Shown here: positions 33,449 through 42,568 of the stretch, in pieces | Position numbering within the stretch: position 1 is the first letter of the stretch | How the letters are laid out: every line of letters starts with the position of its first letter | Assembly: GCF_021412625.1 (NCBI RefSeq) | Contig: NZ_JAKCFI010000004.1 | Coordinates: forward strand, 558,001 to 622,000 | Direction: 5' to 3' | Origin: Myxococcus stipitatus | Lineage (GTDB): Bacteria > Myxococcota > Myxococcia > Myxococcales > Myxococcaceae | DNA length: 64,000 nt | The notes under the pieces: model-generated | Databases searched by the model: none | What the model was told of the DNA's origin: nothing | The model's input: only the letters and a program-made list of their open reading frames with translations | Translations under genes and position numbers: made by a program

Positions 33449-34018
33449 CTAGCGCCGCGCGCCCAGGAAGTTGCCGAGCAGCCGGGGCCCGTGGGTGGTG
33501 AGGAAGGACTCGGGATGGAACTGCACGCCTTCCAGTCCGGGCAGCTCCCGGTGCCGCATGCCCATGATGAGCCCTTCGTGCCAGGCCGTCACCTCCAGGC
33601 ACTCCGGCAGGCTCTCCCGCTCCACCACCAGCGAGTGGTAGCGCGCGGCGGTGAAGGGGCGAGGCAGCCCCTCGAAGAGCCCCTGGCCCGAGTGCTCCAC
33701 CTCCGCCGTCTTGCCGTGCACGGGCACGGGCGCCCGCACCACCTTCGCGCCGAAGACCTGCCCCAGGCACTGGTGTCCCAGGCACACGCCGAGCAGCGGC
33801 ACCCGTCCTCCGAAGGCGCGGATGACGTCGAGCGAGACGCCCGCGTCGTCCGGTGTGCCCGGGCCCGGGGAGATGACGATGCGTTCAGGCCGGAGGGCCT
33901 CGATGTCCGCCACCGTGAGGGCGTCGTTGCGGACGACGCGCGGCCTCGCCCCCTGGGCCCCGAGCGCCTGGACGAGGTTGAAGGTGAAGGAGTCGAAGTT
34001 GTCGATGAGGAGGATCAC
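33449..34018 (-). CDS. pabA: Glutamine amidotransferase, PabA/TrpG type
   Basis: A 189-residue class I glutaminase domain. It begins [14 protein letters not shown], contains [11 protein letters not shown] and the oxyanion/nucleophile motif GVCLGHQ with C79, and ends with the catalytic GVQFHPES (H168, E170). It supplies ammonia to the chorismate-using subunit encoded just upstream; its GTG start overlaps that stop codon (GTGA at 34015-34018). PabA and TrpG cannot be told apart by sequence; a class IV aminotransferase next door argues for PabA. Confidence 0.9.
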   Translation of the reverse strand: MILLIDNFDSFTFNLVQALGAQGARPRVVRNDALTVADIEALRPERIVISPGPGTPDDAGVSLDVIRAFGGRVPLLGVCLGHQCLGQVFGAKVVRAPVPVHGKTAEVEHSGQGLFEGLPRPFTAARYHSLVVERESLPECLEVTAWHEGLIMGMRHRELPGLEGVQFHPESFLTTHGPRLLGNFLGARR

Positions 34019-35457
34019 TCGCGGCCCCCACTGGCGGACAGCGCCAGCAGCTGCGAGCGCGCCTTGTTGAGCGTCTCCTTGTATTCCTGGCGCGGCTGCG
34101 AGTCGTGGACGATGCCGCCTCCGACCTGCGCGTAGGCCCGCCCGCCCTTCACCACCAGCGTGCGGATGACGATGTCCAGGTCCAGGTCCCCCGTGAAGGA
34201 GAGATAGCCGAGCGAGCCCGTGTAGAGCCCGCGCGCGTGCGGCTCCAGCTCGGTGATGAGCTGCATGGTGCGGATCTTGGGGACGCCGGTGATCGTCCCG
34301 CCGGGGAACAGCGCGCCCACCACGTCGAGCGGACCGACGCCCGAGGCGAGCCGGCCCGTCACCTCGGATTCGATGTGCAGGACGTGCGCGTACTCGACGA
34401 TGTCCATCAGCTTGCGCACCTGGACGGAGCCGTAGTCGCAGACGCGGCCCAGGTCGTTGCGCTCCAGGTCCACGAGCATCGCGTGCTCGGCGCGCTCCTT
34501 CTCGCTGGTGCGCAGCTCCTGGACGAAGCGGGCGTCCTCTTCGGGCGTGCCCCGCCTTCGCGTGCCGGCGATGGGGCGGGTGATGGCGAGCCCGTCCTCG
34601 ACGCGGACCAGCCGCTCCGGGGAGGCGCTGACCACGTGGAAGCCGTCCCCCTCGAGGTAGCTGGCGAAGTGGACGGGGCTGGTGGCGCAGAGCGTCTCGT
34701 AGAGCGAGAGCGGCTCGCCCGCGAAGTCCACCTCCAGCCGCTGCGAGAGGTTGACCTGGTACGTGTCTCCGGCGCGGATGTACTCGCGCACCCGCTCGAC
34801 CGCGGCGAGGTAGTCCTCCTGGGTGAAGTTGGAGCGCCAGGGCGCGAGCGGCGCATCCGGCGTGGGCGGGCTCGGCCGTGGCGTGGGCCGGGCGCGGTGG
34901 ACCCAGGACTCCAGTTCGTCCAGTCGGCGCGAACAGTCGTCCCAGTCCGAACCCGTGGCCACCAGGAGCAGCGCTCCCTCGAGGTGGTCGACGGCGAGGA
35001 ACGTGTCCACGAAGGACAGGGCGATGTCCGGCAACTGGAGGTCGTCGCGAGGGTGATGGGGGAGGGACTCGAAGTAGTGGTTGGCCTCGTAGGCGAAGAA
35101 GCCCACCGCGCCACCGAGGAAGCGGGGCAGGCCCGGCAGCCTCACGCCGCGCCAGCGCCCGAGCAGCGCTCGCAGGACGTCCAGCGGGGCGCCGTCCTGG
35201 AGCCGCCCGTCGATGAAGCACTGGGGGCCCTTGGCCGTGAAGCGGAGGAAGGGGCGTGTCCCCAGGAACGAATAGCGTCCCTCCGCGCTCACCCGGGTGC
35301 TCTCCAGCAGGAACCGAGGTCCCTCCGGCAGCGCGCGCAGCAGGTCCGTGGGCCGCGACGCGCCCAGCTCCCGCCGCCGGATGACGGGCACCTGGTTGTG
35401 GCCCTGGGACACCAGGGCCTCGAAGCGTGCGCGGTCGAGCAGGGATGGGGGACTCAT
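34015..35457 (-). CDS. pabB: Aminodeoxychorismate/anthranilate synthase component I
   Basis: A 480-residue chorismate-binding enzyme with the complete ADCS/ASI domain: [64 protein letters not shown] and [12 protein letters not shown]. The motif PIAGT has alanine where E. coli PabB has lysine (PIKGT), which by that criterion looks TrpE-like. The operon partners (class II-type glutaminase and class IV aminotransferase) still suggest the PABA branch. It is followed by pabA with a 4-base overlap and starts 47 bases after the end of the AAA/HerA gene on the same strand. Confidence 0.88.
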   Translation of the reverse strand: MSPPSLLDRARFEALVSQGHNQVPVIRRRELGASRPTDLLRALPEGPRFLLESTRVSAEGRYSFLGTRPFLRFTAKGPQCFIDGRLQDGAPLDVLRALLGRWRGVRLPGLPRFLGGAVGFFAYEANHYFESLPHHPRDDLQLPDIALSFVDTFLAVDHLEGALLLVATGSDWDDCSRRLDELESWVHRARPTPRPSPPTPDAPLAPWRSNFTQEDYLAAVERVREYIRAGDTYQVNLSQRLEVDFAGEPLSLYETLCATSPVHFASYLEGDGFHVVSASPERLVRVEDGLAITRPIAGTRRRGTPEEDARFVQELRTSEKERAEHAMLVDLERNDLGRVCDYGSVQVRKLMDIVEYAHVLHIESEVTGRLASGVGPLDVVGALFPGGTITGVPKIRTMQLITELEPHARGLYTGSLGYLSFTGDLDLDIVIRTLVVKGGRAYAQVGGGIVHDSQPRQEYKETLNKARSQLLALSASGGRE

Positions 35458-35503
35458 TCCGGGCGCTTCCTAGCAGGAAGCCCCACGGCGCGGGACTGGC
35501 ACT

Positions 35504-38500
35504 TCAGCGAGGCCCTCCTGGCTTCGGTGGACGCGTGGCGCGCGCGAGCCGCAGGATTTCGTCCTCGGAGAGCTGCACCGTGCGGATGACCGAACGGTCG
35601 GCCTTGAGCTGCTCCACCTTCCCGTCGCGCAGGACGTGGAACTGCCCCTGTTTCTGGGAGGGGAGCCGTGCGTCCGCGTCCACGCGGGCCTCGGAGAACA
35701 TGGGGCGGAGCTTCTTGAGCGCGTTCTCCTCCTTGACCTTGCCCACGCTCCAGGTGAGCACGTTCTCCCGGCACCGGTAGTCCAGGTCACCGGGGCTCTG
35801 GGTCGCGAGCATGACGCCCACGCCCGCCGACCGCGCGCGCTTGAGGAGGCTCTCCATGGGCTCCTTCGTGGCGGGTTTGCTCGTTGCGGGAAGGTACAGG
35901 TCCGCCTCGTCGAAGAGCAGGACCGCCTGGAGCTGGCCGGAGGGATGCTGGCTCGCCCAGCGATGGGTCTCCAGGAGGAGTTGGGACACCCAGAACAGGA
36001 TGCGGTTGTTGTCCCCCAGGAACTTGGTGCTGATGATGCTCAGCCGCGTACGGCCGGGGACGCCGCTCGCGCCACGTCCGAGCAGCTCGTCCAGGTCCAG
36101 GCGCTCTCCGCCCGAGTTCAGGAGCGAGCGCAGGTTGAGGCGCAGCACTTCCAGGTCCATGGCGAGCTTGTCGTAGGTCTTCGCCGACAGGCCGCCCGCT
36201 TCTTGAAGGAGCGCCGAGTCCTGGGACGCGACGAATTGCTGGACCACCTCCAGCGTCAGCTCGTGGCCGAGTGGTTGCTGCACGAGGAGCCGGAGCGCCT
36301 GAGCCAGCAGCGCCCGAGCGGCCTTGTCGTTGGGGCTGCTCTTGTATTCGAGCATGCCCGCGATGGCGTCGGCCGCCTGCTGGACGCCCTGCTCCTGCTC
36401 CTCGACGGGGAGCGTTTCGAGGCCGTGGGGCACGACGGGAATGGCGAGGGGCCTGCCGTCGGAGCGGCCCGGAGTGTAGAGGGCCACGTCGACGCGCTCG
36501 CGCAGCAGTCGCCTTCGCTCGATGAGGGCGGCATCCTCCAGTGGTTCGTCCCAAGACTCCGGTCGCGCGTAGGCCGCGAGATCGCCCTTGCGGTCCACCA
36601 GGATGACGGGGATGCCGCGCAGCAGGAGCTGCTCCAGCATGTTGAGCGCGAGCGTCGTCTTGCCGCTGCCCGTGCCGCCCAGGAACGCGCTGTGCCGAGT
36701 CAGGTCGAGCTGGTCGACGAGGACGGGCTGGGAGCGCAGGCCCTCTGTCATGCCCAGGCGCAGCGGGCCGGTGAGGACTTCCCGTGGGACGGGAGTGCCC
36801 CTGGGCGGTGTGAGGACGCGGGGCTTGAGTCCCGGTACGGTCGGGAGCGCACTCCTTTCCAGGGGGGCCGCTGTGGAAGACGGTCGGTCCGTGCCCGTGA
36901 CTTCGTCGAATCGGGGCGTCTTGCTCGGAGGGACTCCCGGGGATGGTGGTCGCTCCGCGCCCGTGACCTCGTCGAATCGGAGCGTCTGGAGCGTGGCCGG
37001 GGCGAGTGGACCTGTTCCCGTGGTCAGCACCTGCTCCCGGCGCGGCGCGGCCGCCACGGTGGGGGACGTGGGTCTGACGGGTGACGACGAGGACAGCATG
37101 GGGGCCGCGACGGAGAGGCGGAGTTCACCAGGGTCGGCGGCCTCGGTCTCCGTGGCGGCGGTCGCGACCGTTATCGTGGCAGAGGCCGTGCTGTCGCGAC
37201 GGGACGGAGTTGGACTCCTGGTGGCCTTCTTCCCCGAGGCGGGGCCGGAGACCTGTGCGTCGTTGAAGAGGGCGGTCTGTCGCGTCGAGGCTCCCTTCCC
37301 ATTCTGGGGAATGGGAGTCGGGCCGGTGGGCTCGGGCATCGCCGCGACGCGAGGAGCGGCGAGCGCGGCGTGGCGGAGGTGCAGTCCGAGGAGGTCTCCC
37401 ACGGCCTTCATCCGCGTCACGGGGCGGAGCGTCTGACTCCACTCCTGGAAGGCCGGCTTGGTCTCGTTCTGGACACGGAACTCGCGAAGGGTGACGAGGT
37501 CTCGGAGCTCGCTGTTGCCGACGACGACCCGGCGACCGCCCTTCTTGATGAGCAGCGTGAGCTGCTCCGTGACCTTCTTGGCCGAGGCCGAGGGAAACTC
37601 CGAGGTCCGGACGATGACGGGCGTGCGCCCCGCCGAGGCCTCGAGCGCCTTGCCCAGCTGTCTCGCCAGGGCGCCCCCCTGCGGGTTTCCCTCGCACAGC
37701 GAGACGACGAACTTCTCGCCGTGGGGCTGAACGCCCACATCCATGACCTCGTCGTTCCTGGGCTCGACGGTGAAGCGCTGCGTCCCACCCAGCTCTTCTC
37801 CGCTGACGCCAGCGGCCCAGGCCAGCAGGGCCGTGATGTCCGCGGGCTCCACCGGCACCTCGGGCGTGAAGCGCGCGCGGAAGTTGATCCACTCCTGCTC
37901 GACGTCCTCGATGACCGGAGGCCGGACGGTCCGCGGAGGCAGCGGATTCGGACGGGTCTCCGGAAGCGGGAACTCCGAGGGGAGCCGCTGGTCCTGGATG
38001 GCGCGCTCCCGGTAGCGACGGCAGGCGTTCAGCACGTCCCGGGGGCGTTGTCCGGCCAGGGCCTCGAAGCCCGCGGAGGGGAAGGGAGCGGTGGGGTCCG
38101 TGGGGTCGAAGGTCGCGCCGCGTGGCACGTAGAGCTCGCGCAGGCGCCGGGCCGCGATGTCCCTCGCCACGGCCGCCGTTACGGTGCGCTCCAGCGTCAC
38201 GGGCTCCGGGTCGTTCTCGATGCGGTCGATCATCGGCAGCAGGAGCTGGGGACGCATCTTCTCCCAGTAGTCGGAGAGGCAGCAGACGACGACGACCGCG
38301 CGGGGCACCCTGCTGGTGATGGCGATGAGGCTGGCCATCGCCCGGCGGAAGGAGGTCTCCATCTGCGAGCGCTGCTCGAAGTCGCTCATGTCCTCCACCT
38401 GGTCCACGCACACCACCAGCGCATGTCCCAGGGCATCCATCACCCTGCCGAGCTGCTCGACCATCCGGCTGTGCGCGTCGTCCGCCGTGCGCGGGACGAG

Positions 38501-39169
38501 TTCGCCAATCAGCTTGCGGTCGCTGGCGGAGCGCTCCTCGCAGCGCAGCCAGTGGAAGACCTGCCGGGTGATGCGCGGGTCCTTGCGCTGGAGGTAGAGC
38601 AGGGCCCTCAGCACGTCCACGTCCACGTTCCGGAAGCGGGCATCCGCGAGCAGCTCGTCCGCCACCGAGTGGATGGTGCCGTGCAGTTCATCCTCCTCCA
38701 GCACCTTCTCGTCGGGAATGAGCGGGGCGAAGGCGCTCCGGCAGTGCTCCATGAGCGCGTCCGACAGCCGCATCAACCCGCTGTCGTCATCCCCGGAGAG
38801 GTCATACGGATGCTCCAACGAGGAGATGAGGTTGTTCAGGACGTAGCGGTCGTAGTTCGACTCGTCGACCGTCATCGGCATGTAGCCGACGAACCCCTTG
38901 CGCTGCCCGTGCGCGTGATTGCGGAAGGCACGCACCAGGTGCGTCTTGCCGCTGCCCGACTCTCCCAGGAGCAGCAGCAGCTTGCCCGAGTCCGGTCGCG
39001 TGGCGGCGGAGGCGCGCGCCAGCAGGCGCTGGAAGGCGCGCCGCGCGGGCGCGTTGAGGGTCTCCACGTCGAAGGGGTCCGGCTGCCAGAGGTTCTGGCC
39101 CTGCTGGACCCCGCTGAAGACCTCACCGTCGTCGGAGAGGAAGACCGCGAGTCGCGCGTCCTGGGACAT
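35504..39169 (-). CDS. Dual ATPase: N-terminal AAA/STAND-like and C-terminal HerA/FtsK-type domains
   Basis: A 1221-residue protein with two P-loop modules. The N-terminal one has Walker A GESGSGKTH (residues 69-77), a Walker B-like VVCVDQVEDM and a helical region with RPRDVLNACRRYR as in AAA-type ATPases. After a winged middle region comes a 200-residue Thr/Pro/Ala-rich linker with two copies of RFDEVTG. The C-terminal module has GGTGSGKTT (near 831), VILVDRKGDL and LLFDEADLYLP (near 1085), and LATQSPGDL, typical of HerA/VirB4-like DNA-pumping ATPases. It is the third gene of a module with a DUF559 nuclease, so a DNA-translocating effector or sensor is likely. Confidence 0.82.
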   Translation of the reverse strand: MSQDARLAVFLSDDGEVFSGVQQGQNLWQPDPFDVETLNAPARRAFQRLLARASAATRPDSGKLLLLLGESGSGKTHLVRAFRNHAHGQRKGFVGYMPMTVDESNYDRYVLNNLISSLEHPYDLSGDDDSGLMRLSDALMEHCRSAFAPLIPDEKVLEEDELHGTIHSVADELLADARFRNVDVDVLRALLYLQRKDPRITRQVFHWLRCEERSASDRKLIGELVPRTADDAHSRMVEQLGRVMDALGHALVVCVDQVEDMSDFEQRSQMETSFRRAMASLIAITSRVPRAVVVVCCLSDYWEKMRPQLLLPMIDRIENDPEPVTLERTVTAAVARDIAARRLRELYVPRGATFDPTDPTAPFPSAGFEALAGQRPRDVLNACRRYRERAIQDQRLPSEFPLPETRPNPLPPRTVRPPVIEDVEQEWINFRARFTPEVPVEPADITALLAWAAGVSGEELGGTQRFTVEPRNDEVMDVGVQPHGEKFVVSLCEGNPQGGALARQLGKALEASAGRTPVIVRTSEFPSASAKKVTEQLTLLIKKGGRRVVVGNSELRDLVTLREFRVQNETKPAFQEWSQTLRPVTRMKAVGDLLGLHLRHAALAAPRVAAMPEPTGPTPIPQNGKGASTRQTALFNDAQVSGPASGKKATRSPTPSRRDSTASATITVATAATETEAADPGELRLSVAAPMLSSSSPVRPTSPTVAAAPRREQVLTTGTGPLAPATLQTLRFDEVTGAERPPSPGVPPSKTPRFDEVTGTDRPSSTAAPLERSALPTVPGLKPRVLTPPRGTPVPREVLTGPLRLGMTEGLRSQPVLVDQLDLTRHSAFLGGTGSGKTTLALNMLEQLLLRGIPVILVDRKGDLAAYARPESWDEPLEDAALIERRRLLRERVDVALYTPGRSDGRPLAIPVVPHGLETLPVEEQEQGVQQAADAIAGMLEYKSSPNDKAARALLAQALRLLVQQPLGHELTLEVVQQFVASQDSALLQEAGGLSAKTYDKLAMDLEVLRLNLRSLLNSGGERLDLDELLGRGASGVPGRTRLSIISTKFLGDNNRILFWVSQLLLETHRWASQHPSGQLQAVLLFDEADLYLPATSKPATKEPMESLLKRARSAGVGVMLATQSPGDLDYRCRENVLTWSVGKVKEENALKKLRPMFSEARVDADARLPSQKQGQFHVLRDGKVEQLKADRSVIRTVQLSEDEILRLARATRPPKPGGPR

Positions 39170-39190
39170 GGGGATTCCTGGGGCGGGAGG

Positions 39191-40186
39191 TCAGACGACG
39201 ACGAAGTGGAAGCTGGCGCCGAAGGAGCGGACCTCGGACTCGGAGACGTCCGCGGGGTCCATGGCCGACACGAGGTCCGCGCGCGTCAGGGACAGGTGCT
39301 GGCTGCGGTTGGCCTCCAGCAGCGCGGCGTCGAAGGCGGCCCGGTCGCTCCACTCGGGCTGGAGGGCGCGCCACACGTGGGAGATGAAGACCTTGTCGCG
39401 GCCGAAGCGGCCCGTGGGCAGGGCGCGGGCGACGGCGAGCACGCGCTCGGAGAAGTCCTCCACGGTGGGGCGAGCGGCGTCCTCCCGGGGCGCGAGGGTG
39501 GCGTCTCGCGACGTGGGCTCCGCGTCGGGGAGCAGCCAGCGTCGCAGCAGCGTCTGCCGGAGGGCCTCGGCGTCGACGCGCGTGCTGCCGGCCGCGCGGG
39601 CCACGAGCTGGTCCAGGGCCCGACGCGGCTCTCTCGCCTCCGTCTCCAGCAACTGGCCGAGCAGGTGCGCCTGCACGGCGGAGAGCGAGAAGGGCCGCTC
39701 GGTCTCCACGCCGAGCTGTCGCCACAGGAGCCGGTCCCGCAGCTGCGCCAGCGACAGCTCGTCCGAGCCGACGTCCGGATGCTGGCGTCGGAGCACCGCG
39801 GTGCGGACGCCGTCCGCCTTCGCGAGCCGGGTGAGCACGGCGCGGCTGGCAGGCAGCCCCAGGCCGCGCGCGAGCAGGTACGTGGCCTTGAGCCTCTTCC
39901 AGGTGAGGCTCTTGGGGAGTGGCTCCACCTGGAGGAACGCCTGGACCCGGGCACGTCCGGCGTCGGAGAGCGCCAGCCGGCTGCGGCCGCGGGGCTCCAC
40001 CAGCCCGTCGCCGAGCAGGCCCTCCACCAGCGTCTGGGCGCGCGCCTTCCACTCGGCTCGGGAGAAGCGGTGCTCCACGAGCGGGCGCAGGGCGGCTTCC
40101 AGCTCCGCGCGCGAGTCGCCGCGCGCGCCCCGGGTGAACAGCCACGACAGGGCGAGCCCCGCCAGTCTCTCGTCAGCGGCGTCCAT
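39191..40186 (-). CDS. Hypothetical protein between the nuclease and the dual ATPase
   Basis: A 331-residue protein rich in alpha helix with no recognised catalytic motif. The first 100 residues resemble a winged-helix protein (EGLLGDGLVEPRGRSRLALSDAGRARV), a plausible DNA- or protein-binding element. The start at 40186 is set by an AGGAGG sequence eight bases upstream and by overlap with the nuclease stop. The end lies 21 bases from the dual-ATPase start. Its retention between two DNA enzymes suggests it is a subunit or adaptor of the same complex. Confidence 0.7.
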   Translation of the reverse strand: MDAADERLAGLALSWLFTRGARGDSRAELEAALRPLVEHRFSRAEWKARAQTLVEGLLGDGLVEPRGRSRLALSDAGRARVQAFLQVEPLPKSLTWKRLKATYLLARGLGLPASRAVLTRLAKADGVRTAVLRRQHPDVGSDELSLAQLRDRLLWRQLGVETERPFSLSAVQAHLLGQLLETEAREPRRALDQLVARAAGSTRVDAEALRQTLLRRWLLPDAEPTSRDATLAPREDAARPTVEDFSERVLAVARALPTGRFGRDKVFISHVWRALQPEWSDRAAFDAALLEANRSQHLSLTRADLVSAMDPADVSESEVRSFGASFHFVVV

Positions 40187-41393
40187 GCGGTGCCTCCTGC
40201 CCGGAGGACTCATCCTGCCGGGCGGCAATCATCGTTTCGAGGGTCCGGAGGATGTCCTCGAGCCGGGCGACGACGTCGTCGGCGAGGAAGCGGGCGACCC
40301 AGTAGCCCGCGCGCTGGAGGTCGAGGTCCTTGCGCCGGTCCCTCCGGTAGCGGTCGGGCTCGCGGAAGTGGTGGAACCCGTCCAGCTCCACGGCCAGCCG
40401 CAGCTCGCGGCACAGCAGGTCCACCTCCAGCGGCTGACGTCCGTCCCCCAGGTCGAGCGGGGCGTTGAGCTTGAAGCGCCCGCGCGTCGTCGGCAGGTGT
40501 TCGAGGACGTCGAAGAGGAGGGCCTCCGCCTCGCTCCGGGCCCGCCGCTCGGGCTCCTCCCACGCGGCGGCGATGGCGCGCGCGGCCTTCTGGTATTTCG
40601 GCACGAGCGGCGCCAGGGGGCCGTCCTGGCGCAGCCACTCCACCGTCTTCGCCACGGCGGCGTCCAGGGAGGATGCCGCGCGGGGTTCGGACGGCTCCAG
40701 CACGTCCAGACGCCCCTCGCGCAGCAGGGCCAGCGTGGTGGACTCGTCGCGCCGCAGGTGCTCCGCGAGCGCCTCCGGCGACAGCACGCAGACGGCGGTG
40801 AGCCGGGGGGCGGCCGTGGCGAGCGAGGCGAGGGCGCGCAGCACGCGGAAGCCGGTGGCGTGGGTGGGGAGGCGCAGCGCCGGTGCCTGCCCCTTGGGGA
40901 CGATGGTCAGCAGGTCCTGGAGCGCCTCCAACGGGTCGCGGATGATGGCGTGCTCCACCGCCTCCGCGAGCGCTCCGTCACGAGGCGCGGCGGGCAGCTC
41001 CAGCAGGTAGCGGCACAGCTCCCACGTCGTCGACCCCCCGGTCGGCGGGGTGAGCCCCTCCAGCAGCACGCGGCGCTCGTGCGCGCCCTTCCCCTCGAAC
41101 TGGAGCGCGCGGCGGGGGCGCGTCGCTTGGGACTGGAGGATGAAGGCCTCCGCGTCGCGCGCGAGGTCCCGCTCCGCGCACAGGGCGGTGGCCCACGCGC
41201 GGACCATGGAGCGCGGCTCGTCGCCCTGGGCCACGGCGACGCGCACGCCCCGCTGCTGCACCCAGCGCGTCCAGAGCGAGAGCGCCCGCTCGGGAGCCCC
41301 GACGAGCACGGTGAGCGTGGGGACGCCTTGCGAGCGCCGCCGCGCGTGCCGGTCCAGCGCCTCCAACAGTGCTGTGTCCTCGAGCGGCGACAC
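40173..41393 (-). CDS. DUF559-type endonuclease with large N-terminal domain
   Basis: A 406-residue protein. The C-terminal 120 residues are a PD-(D/E)xK nuclease of the DUF559/very-short-patch-repair-like group: EVDLLCRELRLAVELDGFHHF (E323, D325, E336, D338), then RRKDLDLQRAGYWVARFLADDV. The N-terminal 280 residues are unassigned; they contain a GAPERAL loop but no clear P-loop. GTG start with GGGAG upstream. It begins the three-gene module and overlaps the next gene by 14 bases. It may cut foreign DNA under control of the AAA/HerA protein. Confidence 0.75.
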   Translation of the reverse strand: MSPLEDTALLEALDRHARRRSQGVPTLTVLVGAPERALSLWTRWVQQRGVRVAVAQGDEPRSMVRAWATALCAERDLARDAEAFILQSQATRPRRALQFEGKGAHERRVLLEGLTPPTGGSTTWELCRYLLELPAAPRDGALAEAVEHAIIRDPLEALQDLLTIVPKGQAPALRLPTHATGFRVLRALASLATAAPRLTAVCVLSPEALAEHLRRDESTTLALLREGRLDVLEPSEPRAASSLDAAVAKTVEWLRQDGPLAPLVPKYQKAARAIAAAWEEPERRARSEAEALLFDVLEHLPTTRGRFKLNAPLDLGDGRQPLEVDLLCRELRLAVELDGFHHFREPDRYRRDRRKDLDLQRAGYWVARFLADDVVARLEDILRTLETMIAARQDESSGQEAPHGRR

Positions 41394-41629
41394 GCGGTGC
41401 TCCCCCCGGGTCGCCCCTCGGGGACCCGTCGTCCTGAGGTGGGAGCCTGCGCCTTCGCTTCATGGCCTGGCAAGTCACCCCCTGGCGTCCACCATTCAAT
41501 GGCATACAGGGGCGCACCCACCGGGTCTGTCTCGACCGGTGCTGGGGCCAGACAGACGCCAGCCGTCGGGCGTCATGGCGTAAGGGGGACGCGAGGCCGG
41601 GCCGCGAGCCGGGCCCGGGCTCGGAAGGA

Positions 41630-42568
41630 CTACAGGCCCTGGGTGGGGACGGGCGCGGCCTCGCGGTAGATGCGCAAGGTGTCCGCCACGCTGTAGCGGT
41701 ACTCGAAGCCGGTGGCCTCGAGGAACCGGCGGTTGTCCACGACGATGGGGTAGCGCAGGTGGTCCAGCGCGCCCGTGGACAGCCGGGGGAAGCCCGCGCG
41801 GCCGAGCAGCAGCGACAGCAGCTGGGCGGGCAGCGGCACGGCCATGCGCCCCGTCTCCCGGACGATGACGGACAGGGGGATGGGCGGCGGCCCGGCGATG
41901 TTGAAGATGCCCCGCACCTTCTTCTCCAGCGCCAGCGTCAGCGCCGTCACCACGTCGTCCTCCTGGAGCACGTGGAACAGCGGGTCGTAGCCCAGCACGA
42001 GCGGCACGCGCCGGCCCTTCAGGAACGAGGCGAGCGTGCCCGTGCCCGGCGCGCCCAGCGTGTACGGCAGCCGCAGCACCGCCGTCGTCACCTCCGGCAG
42101 CCGCCACAGCGCGGTGGCCGCGTAGAGGTCGGCGGCCACCAGGTCCGCCAGCTCCGGGATGGACTCCAGCGCGCGCGGAGGCTCGTCCTCGGAGTGGTAC
42201 AGCGGCGAGTCGGGCGCGGCGCCGTAGAAGGTGTGCCGCCCCACGAAGAGCACCTGCTTCACGCCGTGCGCCGCGCAGTGGTCGAACACGGCCTTGGTGC
42301 CGTCCAGGTTGATGCGGCCACGCTCCGCGCCGGGCACCGTGAAGGCCGTCACCGTGGCCATGTGGACCACCGCCTCCGGGCGCCAGCGGCGGAAGACGTC
42401 CTCTGCGGCGCGCTTGCGCACGTCCCCCCGGAAGACCTCGATGCCGGACTCCTTCGCGTTCTCCCACGGGCGGATGTCCACGCCCGCGACGTCATGACCC
42501 GCGTTCTTCAACCGCAGCGCCAGCTTGCGCGCGATGCCGCCGGCGATTCCCGGGATGAGCACCCTCAC
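41630..42568 (-). CDS. NAD-dependent epimerase/dehydratase (extended SDR)
   Basis: A 312-residue protein with an N-terminal Rossmann motif GIAGGIARKLA (a GxxGxxx variant), VFRGDVRK, VVHMATVTAF and YSVADTLRIY at the C-terminus. The usual YxxxK catalytic motif is not obvious (AADLYAATA in its place), so an atypical SDR, as in NAD-binding epimerase-like proteins without dehydratase activity, is possible. The GTG start overlaps the stop of the acyltransferase gene (GTGA at 42565-42568), indicating translational coupling; a role in lipid or polyol modification is inference. The 236 bases upstream of the nuclease module, between 41393 and 41630, contain no feature I can identify. Confidence 0.78.
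   Translation of the reverse strand: MRVLIPGIAGGIARKLALRLKNAGHDVAGVDIRPWENAKESGIEVFRGDVRKRAAEDVFRRWRPEAVVHMATVTAFTVPGAERGRINLDGTKAVFDHCAAHGVKQVLFVGRHTFYGAAPDSPLYHSEDEPPRALESIPELADLVAADLYAATALWRLPEVTTAVLRLPYTLGAPGTGTLASFLKGRRVPLVLGYDPLFHVLQEDDVVTALTLALEKKVRGIFNIAGPPPIPLSVIVRETGRMAVPLPAQLLSLLLGRAGFPRLSTGALDHLRYPIVVDNRRFLEATGFEYRYSVADTLRIYREAAPVPTQGL

Noticed and set aside
37370-40468. Plus-strand open frame of 1032 codons
   Set aside because: It is antisense to the AAA/HerA ATPase and the middle gene of the module and contains no recognisable domain.
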